Origin: a virus
Strand: one strand, 5' to 3'
Virus record (IMG/VR): IMGVR_UViG_3300028800_000105
Coordinates: 1-59,280 of that record
Length of the DNA: 59,280 nucleotides
Part shown: positions 38,018-45,440 of the stretch, in pieces
How positions within the stretch are numbered: position 1 is the first letter of the stretch
How the letters are laid out: every line of letters starts with the position of its first letter
Notes under the pieces: model-generated
The model's input: only the letters and a program-made list of their open reading frames with translations
What the model was told of the DNA's origin: nothing
The model's database searches: none
Program-made: the position numbers and the translations under genes

Positions 38018-38460
38018 ACAGTTGGGCGTGGAGCATCCTTGCCGTCGTGGTCATGATCTGGACTTGTCGGGAGGGCAAGGAGGGGCTTGGGAAGATCATC
38101 ACCTACCCAATGGTCATGCTCCTAATTAAGAAACAGTCTGAAAAACTCCACAAAAAAACCGACGCGGGAACAGTGACCCAAAGAGATTTCTACCGGGCGC
38201 TCTGGGTTTTGAAGCACGTCTTTGCCACACCAAGCAGGTTCAGACTTTGGCAGCTGGCTGTGCTCTACGTCATCTGGTTCCCCATCTCATTTGCAGTTAA
38301 CTTCGGTGAACCTGACCCGTTTATCCTCATCTGGATCGCCCTCTACGCAGACGATCTTCTGACCGGAGGCAAGAACAAGTGGAAGAAAAGATGGAAGAGC
38401 CTGAAGAACAAGGTGAAGTGGAAAATGCTGCTCCCGAAACCGGCGAATCAGCCATCCTGA
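38014..38460 (+). CDS. Integral membrane protein (148 aa)
   Basis: GTG 38014 (MNSWAWSILAVVVMIWTCRE) is 6 bp from AAGGAG. Hydrophobic stretches near residues 4-17, 85-105 and 110-125 (VLYVIWFPISFAVNF, FILIWIALYADDLL) predict two or three membrane helices. A very basic Lys/Trp tail ends it. Function unknown. Confidence 0.7.
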   Translation: MNSWAWSILAVVVMIWTCREGKEGLGKIITYPMVMLLIKKQSEKLHKKTDAGTVTQRDFYRALWVLKHVFATPSRFRLWQLAVLYVIWFPISFAVNFGEPDPFILIWIALYADDLLTGGKNKWKKRWKSLKNKVKWKMLLPKPANQPS

Positions 38461-39017
38461 TCTGCGGGCTTGTCGAGAGCGACGATTCGATCGTCGTTGA
38501 GGGCGCCATCACGATCACCTGTTCGGTCTGCGAAGCGGCGATCTACGTCGCACCGTCCGGGCAGAAGCTCTTGGCCGACGACCCGACCACCGTCCCGATG
38601 TGCGGCACCTGCGGCGATCTGGCGATCCTCAACGCCCGTGAGAGCGGCGACGAGGTGACGATGCACACGCTGCCCGAAACGCCCGAAGAACTACTGACAT
38701 ATTTCAAGAACAAGTTGGAGGAGCGGCGTCAGAAACTGACGGAGATGTACGGCGAAGCTGACTTCAACCTGAAGCCGAACCCGGACGGGTCTTTTAACGT
38801 GAAAATCCACCCGGAGGCGATTAAGGAGTTCCGTCAGCTGTTCCCTGACATGCCACCGATGGACGAGCTGTTCATGAAGATTCACATTGGCGAGTGTGCC
38901 GTGTGCGGCGAGGACGCGAGCAAGATGGGCGCGATGGAACCCGAGTACATCGACCTGGCAACAGGTGAAGTTCACGGCCATGTGATTTGCGAGGAGTGCC
39001 TGCTGAAAGGGGAGTAA
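38379..39017 (+). CDS. Acidic zinc-ribbon protein (212 aa)
   Basis: GTG 38379 is 9 bp from GGAGG (ATG 38391 is an alternative) and overlaps the membrane gene by 82 bp. Zinc-type pairs CSVCEAA...CGTCGDL and CAVCGED...CEECLL flank a helical centre where a palindrome encodes RQKLT. Function unknown. Confidence 0.7.
   Translation: MEEKMEEPEEQGEVENAAPETGESAILICGLVESDDSIVVEGAITITCSVCEAAIYVAPSGQKLLADDPTTVPMCGTCGDLAILNARESGDEVTMHTLPETPEELLTYFKNKLEERRQKLTEMYGEADFNLKPNPDGSFNVKIHPEAIKEFRQLFPDMPPMDELFMKIHIGECAVCGEDASKMGAMEPEYIDLATGEVHGHVICEECLLKGE
38727..38741. repeat. 15-bp palindrome, perfect copy (in gene)
   Basis: CGTCAGAAACTGACG encoding RQKLT in 38379-39017. Confidence 0.9.
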
Positions 39018-39658
39018 TGAAGTTACCGACGCAGCTCTGGTTGAGCGAGGAAGATGCCGTCCCCGCCCCAACCAGACTGAAGGATGCAGTAAATGCTTCC
39101 TCAACCTTTTGGAAGCCGACGGGTGGCATCTGGACTTCCACCTACGGTGGCGGCTGCTCCGAATGGTGGGAGTGGTGCAAGGGTGAGGGGTTCGGTGACT
39201 ACCGGTCGGCGTGGCTGCTTGAGCCGATGGAGGCTCGCATCCTGGTGATCAGAAACCCGGAAGACCTCGCTGCTGCCCACCTTCTCTACCCGCGCAAGTC
39301 GCCGGACGAGCTGGGGAACATCAGGTCGTACCGTGACCTGCTCGACTACGAGAAGATTAAGTACGACTACGACGCGATGTGGGTTCCGAACCCGCACCCG
39401 CACCGTCTGACGATCGACAGTTTGTTCTTCAACGTGATGGACGTGGAGTCCACGGTCTGGTTCCGCTGGTGCTTCTCAAACATTGAGAAGATCGACCTTG
39501 AATCTCCGCACCGAATGTGCCGCTCTGAGTACAAGCGCGGCAAGGAGAAGCTGATCTGTCGTCTGACCGAGGGTCATGACGAGATGCACAAGGCTGGTTG
39601 GTTTGAATCGTTCTCGTGGTCAGACAAGGCTGCGAAATTAACCAAGGAGGAAGCATGA
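39017..39658 (+). CDS. Hypothetical protein (213 aa)
   Basis: ATG 39017 after GGGGAG; the previous TAA overlaps by one base. MKLPTQLWLSEEDAVPAPTR, then a Trp-rich domain (GGCSEWWEWCKGEGFGDYRS) and a C-terminal CRSEYKRGKEKLICRLTEGH with Cys/His. This last motif resembles the CxxxxGHxxxH ends of other phage proteins. Function unknown. Confidence 0.72.
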   Translation: MKLPTQLWLSEEDAVPAPTRLKDAVNASSTFWKPTGGIWTSTYGGGCSEWWEWCKGEGFGDYRSAWLLEPMEARILVIRNPEDLAAAHLLYPRKSPDELGNIRSYRDLLDYEKIKYDYDAMWVPNPHPHRLTIDSLFFNVMDVESTVWFRWCFSNIEKIDLESPHRMCRSEYKRGKEKLICRLTEGHDEMHKAGWFESFSWSDKAAKLTKEEA

Positions 39659-40116
39659 AGTTGGGAGCTGCATTGAGCCAGCGGGCGAAGCTGGCCCAGA
39701 GGCTGAACGATCTGAAGGGCAGGATCAAGGCGAACTGTCTTGTGCAGGAGGGTCAGCAGGCGACGGAGGATCCGGCGTTGCTGATCTCGGAGTACAGCAT
39801 CGCGTCGGCTGACTTCCGTGACCTGGTGGAGAAGATCGCGCTGACGAACGCGGCCACGATGGTCGGGGAGAGGACGCTGCTGGCGTTGCTGCAGGACAGG
39901 GAGTCGCTGATCAGGATGCGCAACCTGTACGGCACGACCGCTGACTCGGCCACGCCCAGCTCTGACCGCTACCGGTACATGCGTTCGGAGTTGGCCCACA
40001 CGTCCACGGTTGATGTGGCGGAGATGCGGCGGCTGGAGGATTCTTTGAACACCCAGATCGCTGAGCTGGACTCTCTGATCCAGCAGACGAACTGGGAAAC
40101 AGACATTCCTGACTAA
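39655..40116 (+). CDS. DIP1984-family protein
   Basis: ATG 39655 overlaps the previous stop (ATGA). MKLGAALSQRAKLAQRLNDL, VQEGQQATEDPALLISE, TLLALLQDRESLIRM and STVDVAEMRRLEDSLNTQIA match the DIP1984 (septicolysin-like) family. The family is helical and common in actinobacteria; its biochemical role is unclear. Length (153 aa) is typical. Confidence 0.82.
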   Translation: MKLGAALSQRAKLAQRLNDLKGRIKANCLVQEGQQATEDPALLISEYSIASADFRDLVEKIALTNAATMVGERTLLALLQDRESLIRMRNLYGTTADSATPSSDRYRYMRSELAHTSTVDVAEMRRLEDSLNTQIAELDSLIQQTNWETDIPD

Positions 40117-40241
40117 CTGATTGTCGGTAGCAGGGCTGTTGTTCTGTACGAGAGTGTGCGCGGTGGTTCTCGGCTTACGCCGAACCCGATCGGTTGGTCT
40201 GAACGGTTCGACCCTCTTTCACAACTCAAGGGCGACCGAAG

Positions 40242-40358
40242 ATGTACCGCCGAGCCATCACAGATGACGAATCACAACTCATCATCTACCGCCTACAAAC
40301 TCGGCCAGAGGCCCTGCGAGGGTGGGTACGGGGACAATCAGAAGAAGAGGAGGGGTGA
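40242..40358 (+). CDS. Small protein (38 aa)
   Basis: ATG 40242; MYRRAITDDESQLIIYRLQT ending GQSEEEEG. Its TGA overlaps the next ATG (TGATG) and its last codons supply the GAGGAGG site. The 125 bp before it (40117-40241) hold no clear feature. Confidence 0.55.
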   Translation: MYRRAITDDESQLIIYRLQTRPEALRGWVRGQSEEEEG

Positions 40359-40747
40359 TGCACGTTCGCTGGTTCGGTCAGTCGTGGGGAGCGCCTGTCT
40401 GCGATCCAGACTACGAAACAGAAGTGCCAGTGGGAACGAAGTGTTTGGAATGCACGAAGGTGATCGGCCTCAATGACAGAGGGGTCGTCACAGCATGCTC
40501 GGATGCCATCTGGGGCCACTGGTCGATGAAGATCAACGGGGTCAAGGTGACGTGCTGCTCATACCATCTGGTCTGCTGGCTGGATCAGGTGATCGGCGGC
40601 GAAATGTCACACAAGATCCGTTCACGGATGGGACGCAACCGAAGCATGGTTGACCCGGAGTTCCAGGAGGCAGCGTCAGTTTCTGACGATGAAGACGTGG
40701 TTCCCGGCCGTGGCTGGGGCAAGAAGGTCGAAGATGCGGAAGATTAA
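40358..40747 (+). CDS. Cys-rich hypothetical protein (129 aa)
   Basis: ATG 40358 after GAGGAGGGG. MHVRWFGQSWGAPVCDPDYE and CLECTKVIGLNDRGVVTACS, with CCSYHLVCWL, suggest a zinc-binding fold like those in phage proteins that read kCl.C...I...D.G. A palindrome encodes ASVSDDED. Function unknown. Confidence 0.7.
   Translation: MHVRWFGQSWGAPVCDPDYETEVPVGTKCLECTKVIGLNDRGVVTACSDAIWGHWSMKINGVKVTCCSYHLVCWLDQVIGGEMSHKIRSRMGRNRSMVDPEFQEAASVSDDEDVVPGRGWGKKVEDAED
40674..40688. repeat. 15-bp palindrome, perfect copy (in gene)
   Basis: CGTCAGTTTCTGACG encoding SVSD in 40358-40747. Confidence 0.9.
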
Positions 40748-40865
40748 GCTGCCGCACCTAGGTGAGGGTGCCCTACTCCCGGTGCTGTTGATCCTGTTGC
40801 CGCTCATGCTGATTGCCAAAGCGACCAGATGGGTGCTGGGTCTTTTCTTCCGCTGGGAAGATTAA
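40734..40865 (+). CDS. Membrane protein (43 aa)
   Basis: ATG 40734 overlaps the previous gene by 14 bp. MRKIKLPHLGEGALLPVLLI continues LLPLMLIAKATRWVLGLFF: one or two membrane helices. Function unknown. Confidence 0.6.
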   Translation: MRKIKLPHLGEGALLPVLLILLPLMLIAKATRWVLGLFFRWED

Positions 40866-40867
40866 GT

Positions 40868-40900
40868 GTGGGGGACGGCCCGCCAGGAACCGTCCCCCAC
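40868..40900. terminator. Convergent-gene hairpin
   Basis: GTGGGGGACGG (40868-40878) pairs perfectly with CCGTCCCCCAC (40890-40900) between convergent genes 40734-40865 (+) and 40909-41385 (-). It can act in both directions although T-runs are short. Confidence 0.7.
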
Positions 40901-40908
40901 TGAGGATG

Positions 40909-41385
40909 TTACTGAGAGAAGCTGACTTCGGCTGTGGCCGGAGGGCCAGCCGTGACGGTCACGTTGCCGGAACCGGAAACACCAGAGCCACCGTCGGTGG
41001 CTGTGATTGCAACTGAACCCGTTGCGCCCGTAAGATTAACTACAGCGGTGAGGCCAGTCGGGTCGGCGGAGCCATCGACCGTGGCGATCGTGTCGTCCGA
41101 GGACGCCCACGAGACGGAGCCGGTCGGGGACGTTGCGTCGCCCTTGGCGTCAGCGAAAGCGACCGCCGCGTTGACGAGGCTTACGTCGTTGCTTACTGAG
41201 ATATCTGCCACTTCTTCTCCTTCGCTGTCTAGGAACAAAACCGCTGCCCGTTGCGGCAGCAAGACGAAACTCTCAATCAGTTCCTTGATATCGGCAAGGC
41301 AGCGGAAAATCTTGTTGAGCGCTTCCCTTGCCCACTCAGGCGTGTCGTGGTGGTGTTCGTGTGTCCACCATTCAGAGTCGGTCAT
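40909..41385 (-). CDS. Ig-like (BIG2-type) domain protein (158 aa)
   Basis: Start at 41385 after GGAGG. The first 50 residues form a helical, His/Trp-rich module (MTDSEWWTHEHHHDTPEWAR). The rest is a bacterial Ig-like domain (VSWASSDDTIATVDGSADPT, TAVVNLTGATGSVAITATDG, GNVTVTAG). Such domains decorate virions and bind sugars. It is an isolated minus-strand gene in the plus-strand arm with its own signals. Confidence 0.82.
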   Translation of the reverse strand: MTDSEWWTHEHHHDTPEWAREALNKIFRCLADIKELIESFVLLPQRAAVLFLDSEGEEVADISVSNDVSLVNAAVAFADAKGDATSPTGSVSWASSDDTIATVDGSADPTGLTAVVNLTGATGSVAITATDGGSGVSGSGNVTVTAGPPATAEVSFSQ

Positions 41386-41419
41386 TGAACCTCCGCCATA
41401 GGTGTGCCCGAATATCCTA

Positions 41420-41434
41420 CAACTAATCTAGTTG
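41420..41434. promoter_or_regulatory. Operator-like palindrome between divergent genes
   Basis: CAACTAATCTAGTTG has 6-bp arms and a 3-bp centre, as in the genome-wide palindrome but with a different sequence. It lies between the Ig-like gene (-) and 41447 (+). Confidence 0.5.
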
Positions 41435-41446
41435 AAGGGGTGGTTA

Positions 41447-41686
41447 ATGCCTCGCAAAGACCCGGAGAAGCGGGCGGAGTATCAAAAGAAGGCAGGTCGT
41501 CTGTGGTATCTGCGCAACCGTGAGCTGACGATCGCGAGGGCGAAAGAGTTCAAGCGCACCCACTACATCGGAACGTGTGTGAACTGCGGCGGGCCAACCG
41601 TCGGCAGCTCACCGAGCAACATCCCGAAGTGGTGCTCGCAGAAGGAGTGCGCTTCGTTGCAACGCAAACCGAAGGGAGATCAATGA
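41447..41686 (+). CDS. Zinc-type basic protein (79 aa)
   Basis: ATG 41447 after AAGGGG. MPRKDPEKRAEYQKKAGRLW resembles basic starts of phage HNH-like or zinc proteins; CVNCGGPTVGSSPSNIPKWC and CASL complete a Cys set. Stop overlaps the VWA start. Confidence 0.7.
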   Translation: MPRKDPEKRAEYQKKAGRLWYLRNRELTIARAKEFKRTHYIGTCVNCGGPTVGSSPSNIPKWCSQKECASLQRKPKGDQ

Positions 41687-42393
41687 AAGTTCCAGGAGAT
41701 GCAGGTCAGACAACCCTGGTCGCGTTCGTGCTGGACGAGTCCGGATCGATGCAGGGGGTCAAAGACGACACGATCGGTGGCGTCAACACATATTTCGCCA
41801 CGCTGAAGAAAGAGACGCCGGAGGCACTGGTGTCTCTGATGCTGTTCTCGTCCAGGGGCGACGAGTATTTCCGCCCGCTGTGTTCCGGCGTGAAGGTGAA
41901 GGACGTGCCGGAGCTGACGGCGAGCAACTATCAGCCGTCAGGCAACACACCGCTGCGCGACGCGATCGGGAAGGCGATCTCCGACTCCGCGATGCGGCGT
42001 GCCGACAGGTACACGATCGTGATCATGACCGACGGGAACGAGAACGACTCCAAGGAATGGACGCACGAGGGGGTCGAGAAGCTGATCAAGGAGAAGCAGG
42101 CTCTCGACAACTGGACGATCGTCTTCCTCGCCTCAACAGTGAAGGCTCGCGAGCAGTTCGTCAGCATGGGCGGGCAGCACACGAACTCGATGCACTACGC
42201 AGGTTCGGGCATCAGCGGCCAGAGCGTCGGTGCGACGTTCAGAAGCGTTGCGAAGGCGACGGTGGCACGCACACAGTCTCCGATGGCATCGACGCAAGAC
42301 TTCTTCAAGGACGCTGGGCAGACCGAGGCCGACTACGACGCACCGAAGGTGGTCGATCCCCCGAAGAAACGCGCTCCGCGCAAGAAGTCCTGA
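41683..42393 (+). CDS. VWA-domain protein (236 aa)
   Basis: The MIDAS motif DESGSMQGV is at residues 18-26, with NTPLRDAIGKA (Thr) and YTIVIMTDGNEND (Asp) completing metal binding. EALVSLMLFSSRGDEYFRPL and NWTIVFLASTVKAREQFVSM are core strands. A basic Pro/Lys tail ends it. VWA proteins often act with AAA+ ATPases; an AAA+ gene is at 52191. ATGA-coupled to the previous gene. Confidence 0.85.
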   Translation: MKVPGDAGQTTLVAFVLDESGSMQGVKDDTIGGVNTYFATLKKETPEALVSLMLFSSRGDEYFRPLCSGVKVKDVPELTASNYQPSGNTPLRDAIGKAISDSAMRRADRYTIVIMTDGNENDSKEWTHEGVEKLIKEKQALDNWTIVFLASTVKAREQFVSMGGQHTNSMHYAGSGISGQSVGATFRSVAKATVARTQSPMASTQDFFKDAGQTEADYDAPKVVDPPKKRAPRKKS

Positions 42394-42394
42394 C

Positions 42395-42409
42395 CGTCAG
42401 ATTCTGACG
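42395..42409. repeat. 15-bp palindrome, ATT-centre copy at a start site
   Basis: CGTCAGATTCTGACG ends 2 bp before the ATG of 42412-42897 and takes the place of a normal ribosome site. Confidence 0.8.
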
Positions 42410-42411
42410 CT

Positions 42412-42897
42412 ATGGCTGAAAAGCGAAAGACGGCCAAGCTGGACTATGCCGCCCTGGGGAAAGCCGGGTCGATCAAGAAGCTGGAGAAGTACACGGCCGA
42501 GCAGCTCAGCGAGCAGGCCAAGCGCGGCGTCGCCACCAGGGAGGCGAACAAGGCTCGGCGTAAGGCCGAGGCGGAGGCGGCGGTTGTGATTGAGCCACCG
42601 AAGCGCGAGAAGAGGGTGGGGCTGTTCAAGACCATGACGCCGGAGGAAATCCTGGCGTTCAGGCAGGAGACTGGGCGCAGGGGCGGCAAGATCGGTGGGC
42701 AGAACCGCGCCCGCAACCTGGGGTCGAGGGGCATGTCGGAGTTGCAGCGGCAGAGCGTGACTAAGGCCAGGGGCTTCGCGAACACGCCGAAGCTGGAAGA
42801 CGACGGAGAGGTCAAGTTCAGCAGATGGGGCAACCCGCTGACTGAGAAAGACCTGAAGCCAACACGAGGCAAGGGGAAGGAGACGGATGTTCGCTGA
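42412..42897 (+). CDS. Basic helical protein (161 aa)
   Basis: MAEKRKTAKLDYAALGKAGS is followed by long Lys/Arg/Ala helices (GVATREANKARRKAEAEAAV) and a Gly/Arg-rich core (TGRRGGKIGGQNRARNLGSR). It may bind nucleic acid. The start lies directly after a palindrome with no clear ribosome site. Confidence 0.7.
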   Translation: MAEKRKTAKLDYAALGKAGSIKKLEKYTAEQLSEQAKRGVATREANKARRKAEAEAAVVIEPPKREKRVGLFKTMTPEEILAFRQETGRRGGKIGGQNRARNLGSRGMSELQRQSVTKARGFANTPKLEDDGEVKFSRWGNPLTEKDLKPTRGKGKETDVR

Positions 42898-43198
42898 TGC
42901 TGACGTGGCTGGGGCTGCGCAATGGCTCGACCGCGAGGCTCCGGGTTGGGAGCACAAGATCACCAGGCCGCTGACGAACAGTTTCGGCGGGTGCGTTCTC
43001 GGGCAGGTGTTCGGCGGCTACATACGGGGCATGATGCTGAAGGGGGCGAGAGACCTTCCGCGTCGGCAGCAGGATGCGTTCGTGTACGTCAGGCGTCTGG
43101 TGCCCCAGTGGAAGAGAGAGATCGAGGCACGTCAGAAACTGACGTTCCCGCCAGTCTGGACGGGGAAGGTGAAGTCCGAGTCCCCAGTCCACGCCTGA
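42887..43198 (+). CDS. WLD-type hypothetical protein, paralogue 1 (103 aa)
   Basis: ATG 42887 after AAGGAGACG overlaps the previous gene. MFADADVAGAAQWLDREAPG, NSFGGCVLGQVFGGYIRG and a C-terminal EIEARQKLT correspond to the WLDQ...SQCVLGQIYQEE...KERQKLT segment at 44953-45300. Both carry a palindrome at the RQKLT position. Function unknown. Confidence 0.72.
   Translation: MFADADVAGAAQWLDREAPGWEHKITRPLTNSFGGCVLGQVFGGYIRGMMLKGARDLPRRQQDAFVYVRRLVPQWKREIEARQKLTFPPVWTGKVKSESPVHA
43130..43144. repeat. 15-bp palindrome, perfect copy (in gene)
   Basis: CGTCAGAAACTGACG encoding RQKLT in 42887-43198. Confidence 0.9.
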
Positions 43199-43621
43199 AA
43201 AGAAGCATGACCCGCCGGATCGCGCGATGCGGTCCGACGGGTCATGCTAGTGTCCCGACCGCGAAGTTAAGGACGGGGCGTAGTCTACACGAGCACAGCT
43301 GATTAAGACAGCTCCCTGCGGTAGACAAGGACCTGGGACTGGCCGTTAGAGGGTGACTGTTTCCCCTTCCCAGATTCCATGAGAACCCCCGCCGCTGGCC
43401 GCAAGGCCGGGAGCGTCAGCAAGGTGGTAAAGAGCGCCTGGGCACCGATTGAGCTGATGACGAGCTTGCTTCCGACAGCTATACGGATCGCATGCTGCTT
43501 CCTTCCCTACCAGGGGGAGGAACGGCTCCATCCTCTGCTGCCGTCTCGCATGTATCCGTCGAAGTGCAGTTGACTTGAAAACAAACAAACCCCTTAAGCC
43601 GGAGCAGGGAGTCATCCACGA
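43199..43621 (+). other. Gene-poor, structured intergenic segment
   Basis: No convincing gene lies in these 423 bp. AGCATGACCCG (43204) pairs with CGGGTCATGCT (43238) as an 11-bp hairpin. Further on are GTCTAC/GTAGAC, AGCTG/CAGCT and a GGCC-GCAA-GGCC tetraloop stem near 43400. A 64-codon ORF (43379-43573) lacks protein-like character. A structured RNA is possible. Confidence 0.45.
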
Positions 43622-43870
43622 ATGCCTACGCAGCCTGATGATGTTGAGGCTCTGTTAAAGAGCATCCATCATGATTTGACTGTTTCGCGTGCGCGGCTGA
43701 ATGAGGCGATCAACATGTTCGCTGCGCTTAACTTGCCCTCGACGGCGATGGCTACCTGCGACCGGTGTGGTGCTGAGTTCGCAGGGCCGCGCACGTTGGC
43801 GGAACATCTGTACGTGCAACACGGCGGGCCACGGCCTGACGACCCGATCGACATTCCTTTGGACGCCTGA
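43622..43870 (+). CDS. C2H2-like zinc-finger protein (82 aa)
   Basis: MPTQPDDVEALLKSIHHDLT is helical; ATCDRCGAEFAGPRTLAEHL plus YVQH is a C-x2-C-x12-H-x4-H finger. Probably nucleic-acid-binding. Stop overlaps the next start by one base. Confidence 0.75.
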   Translation: MPTQPDDVEALLKSIHHDLTVSRARLNEAINMFAALNLPSTAMATCDRCGAEFAGPRTLAEHLYVQHGGPRPDDPIDIPLDA

Positions 43871-44136
43871 TGAAGCTGACGATGTACGACAGGTCGGTGT
43901 TCGTTGAGCTGACTCGGCGCAACCTGGAGGCTTTGCTGATGAAGCTGGACTTGCCGGAGGGCGAGTCGGCCTGCACGATCAGCAAACCGTCAGACGATCA
44001 GAAACTGACGTTGTTCGTGAAGGCTGTCGAGGACGAACAACACTACGAGCAGGAGGGCAGACCTGCAGGGATGATGCATCCGCGTGAAGAACGCAAACTC
44101 ACGAAGCCCACGACGGGCGTTGTGTTCTACCACTAG
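43870..44136 (+). CDS. Hypothetical protein (88 aa)
   Basis: MKLTMYDRSVFVELTRRNLE with an alpha/beta pattern and a basic end (REERKLTKPTTGVVFYH). Contains a degenerate palindrome read as DQKLTLF. Function unknown. Confidence 0.7.
   Translation: MKLTMYDRSVFVELTRRNLEALLMKLDLPEGESACTISKPSDDQKLTLFVKAVEDEQHYEQEGRPAGMMHPREERKLTKPTTGVVFYH
43996..44010. repeat. 15-bp palindrome, two-base variant (in gene)
   Basis: GATCAGAAACTGACG; one arm is intact and the other altered. Confidence 0.5.
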
Positions 44137-44148
44137 CAGGAGGAGCAG

Positions 44149-44502
44149 ATGAAGGTCACTGATGCCGACGCGACGAGCAACGTCGTTCCGATCGGCGGAC
44201 AGAAGCAGCGAAGCGTCACCGGGGGCGACAAGGTGGTCTGGACACACATGGGTCCAGGGCATCCGCAGTGGGAGGAGTTCCTCGGCCGTCTGGAAGGCAA
44301 AGACGGGCTGAACGTCACCAAGGCAGCCGACGACTCGATCAGCTGGGAATGCGGCGACAGCTACGACCTGGCCGAAACCATCCTGATCGGAGACATGGGC
44401 TTCGGGGAAGACTTCACCTACAGCACCATCGAGTTCTTCCAGGAGCGCGGCACACAGTGCGACTGCGAAGTGCTGTTCAACGCAGAAACCAAGTTCAACT
44501 AG
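44149..44502 (+). CDS. DUF2695-like protein (117 aa)
   Basis: ATG after AGGAGGAGC. HPQWEEFLGRLEGKDGLNVT, then FFQERGTQCDCEVLFN near the end resembles the G-x-x-CDCE-[VI]-L-F-N close of DUF2695 proteins. The N-terminal 40 residues are variable. Function unknown. Confidence 0.68.
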   Translation: MKVTDADATSNVVPIGGQKQRSVTGGDKVVWTHMGPGHPQWEEFLGRLEGKDGLNVTKAADDSISWECGDSYDLAETILIGDMGFGEDFTYSTIEFFQERGTQCDCEVLFNAETKFN

Positions 44503-44703
44503 CCTGATCTCCCAGCAGCGACGGGACAGGGGGCTGGGACCTGCGGAAAGGGAGGAGGGCTTGGGACCACCCGATCCGTCTGTCTGGACCCGTCGCAACA
44601 AGTTTCCTAGCAGCGGTGAGACGTGGCGCTAGGAGCCCCGGAAAGGCGGCGAAATCATCACTGGCGACGCCGCCCACCCGATCCAGCGGACTCACCGCAA
44701 CAA
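44503..44703 (+). ncRNA. Structured gene-free segment before the tRNA
   Basis: GCGGTGAG (44613-44620) pairs with CTCACCGC (44691-44698), and inside it GGCGGCG (44645-44651) pairs with CGCCGCC (44668-44674). No ORF is convincing in these 201 bp. It may be a small RNA or a tRNA-processing leader. Confidence 0.4.
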
Positions 44704-44774
44704 ACCCTGGTAGCTGAGTGGAACAGCAACGGTTTCCTAAACCGCGTCACGGAGGTTCGATTCCTCCCCAGGGT
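44704..44774 (+). tRNA. tRNA-Arg (anticodon CCT)
   Basis: Perfect 7-bp acceptor ACCCTGG/CCAGGGT, D-arm GCTG...CAGC, anticodon loop TTCCTAA with CCT at the anticodon position, and T-arm GGAGG-TTCGATT-CCTCC. CCA is not encoded; A44775 is the discriminator. It reads AGG codons, rare in GC-rich actinobacteria. The first anticodon-stem pair is an A-C mismatch. Confidence 0.93.
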
Positions 44775-44854
44775 ATGGCGCAGCAGGGCAGGTTTTACGT
44801 CTCCTTCCTGCCCTGCGCGCCTCTACAATCAGGGACACACGAAAGGGGAAAAGC

Positions 44855-45031
44855 ATGACCAGCCTCATGGAGCAACGCGAACAGCTCGCCCGCGACCGCT
44901 ACCAAATCGACCGGGTGATGGCAGAAACGATCGTTGCCGAACCCGAAACCCCGCCGAAGAAGAACGCGACCCGCGAGTCCAACGAGGCGTCGAATGGCTC
45001 GACCAGCACGTCCCCGACTGGGCCAACCTGA
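44855..45031 (+). CDS. Frame A of a split WLD-type gene (58 aa)
   Basis: ATG 44855 after AAAGGGG. MTSLMEQREQLARDRYQIDR is a strong helical start that continues into VMAETIVAEPETPP. After about residue 33 the sequence becomes Ser/Asn/Thr-rich while the -1 frame becomes protein-like. Either this is a short gene, or it joins the next frame by frameshift. Confidence 0.55.
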   Translation: MTSLMEQREQLARDRYQIDRVMAETIVAEPETPPKKNATRESNEASNGSTSTSPTGPT

Positions 45032-45300
45032 TCAAACTGAAAACGTTCGACATCGGCAACAGCAGCCAATGCGTGCTCGGACAGATTTACCAGGAAGAGA
45101 TGGACCCCTACGGGTACGCGCTCGGCAAGCACGACCTGGAACCGATCGACGAACACACCCTCGGCTTCAACATCTACGACAGCCTCGACCTCGACCTGCA
45201 CGAAGAAAGACCACTCACGTCCAGCAAAGAGGAATGGGACGCCCTCAACAACAGCTGGAAGCAAGCGATCAAGGAGCGTCAGAAACTGACGGCCTCCTAA
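44953..45300 (+). CDS. Frame B: WLD-type paralogue 2 without its own start
   Basis: The frame reads AEEERDPRVQRGVEWLDQHV, then SSQCVLGQIYQEEMDPYGYA, SLDLDLHEERPLTSSKEEWD and KERQKLTAS to the stop. It is homologous to 42887-43198 but has no ATG, GTG or TTG nearby in frame. The boundary given is arbitrary; it lies in the -1 frame relative to 44855-45031. A -1 shift near 44950 would give one 148-residue protein. Confidence 0.55.
   Translation, partial: AEEERDPRVQRGVEWLDQHVPDWANLIKLKTFDIGNSSQCVLGQIYQEEMDPYGYALGKHDLEPIDEHTLGFNIYDSLDLDLHEERPLTSSKEEWDALNNSWKQAIKERQKLTAS
45277..45291. repeat. 15-bp palindrome, perfect copy (in gene)
   Basis: CGTCAGAAACTGACG encoding RQKLT three codons before the stop of 44953-45300. 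Confidence 0.9.
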
Positions 45301-45376
45301 ATGTGGCCCCAGCCCCAGGTTTCGACCACGGCAACGGTCGGCAGACGACGCACACCTGGGGAAGGGCCACAAAAAG

Positions 45377-45421
45377 GGGCAGGGCGGCGGGCCTGGTTCG
45401 TCTACCGACCGCCCTGCCCCT
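45377..45421 (+). terminator. Strong intergenic hairpin
   Basis: GGGGCAGGGCGG pairs with CCGCCCTGCCCC (12 bp). Just upstream CCCCAGGT (about 45311) can pair with ACCTGGGG (about 45351). No T-run follows, so it may protect or attenuate mRNA before 45441. Confidence 0.55.
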
Positions 45422-45440
45422 CGCCACAAAGGAGGAACCC

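Noticed and set aside
43379-43573. 64-aa plus-strand ORF
   Set aside because: It has no ribosome site and a non-protein-like composition, and lies in a structured segment. I left it as uncertain intergenic DNA.
44623-44952. Upstream extension of the WLD-type frame B to an apparent start at 44623
   Set aside because: This extension reads straight through the tRNA gene, so the apparent start is spurious.
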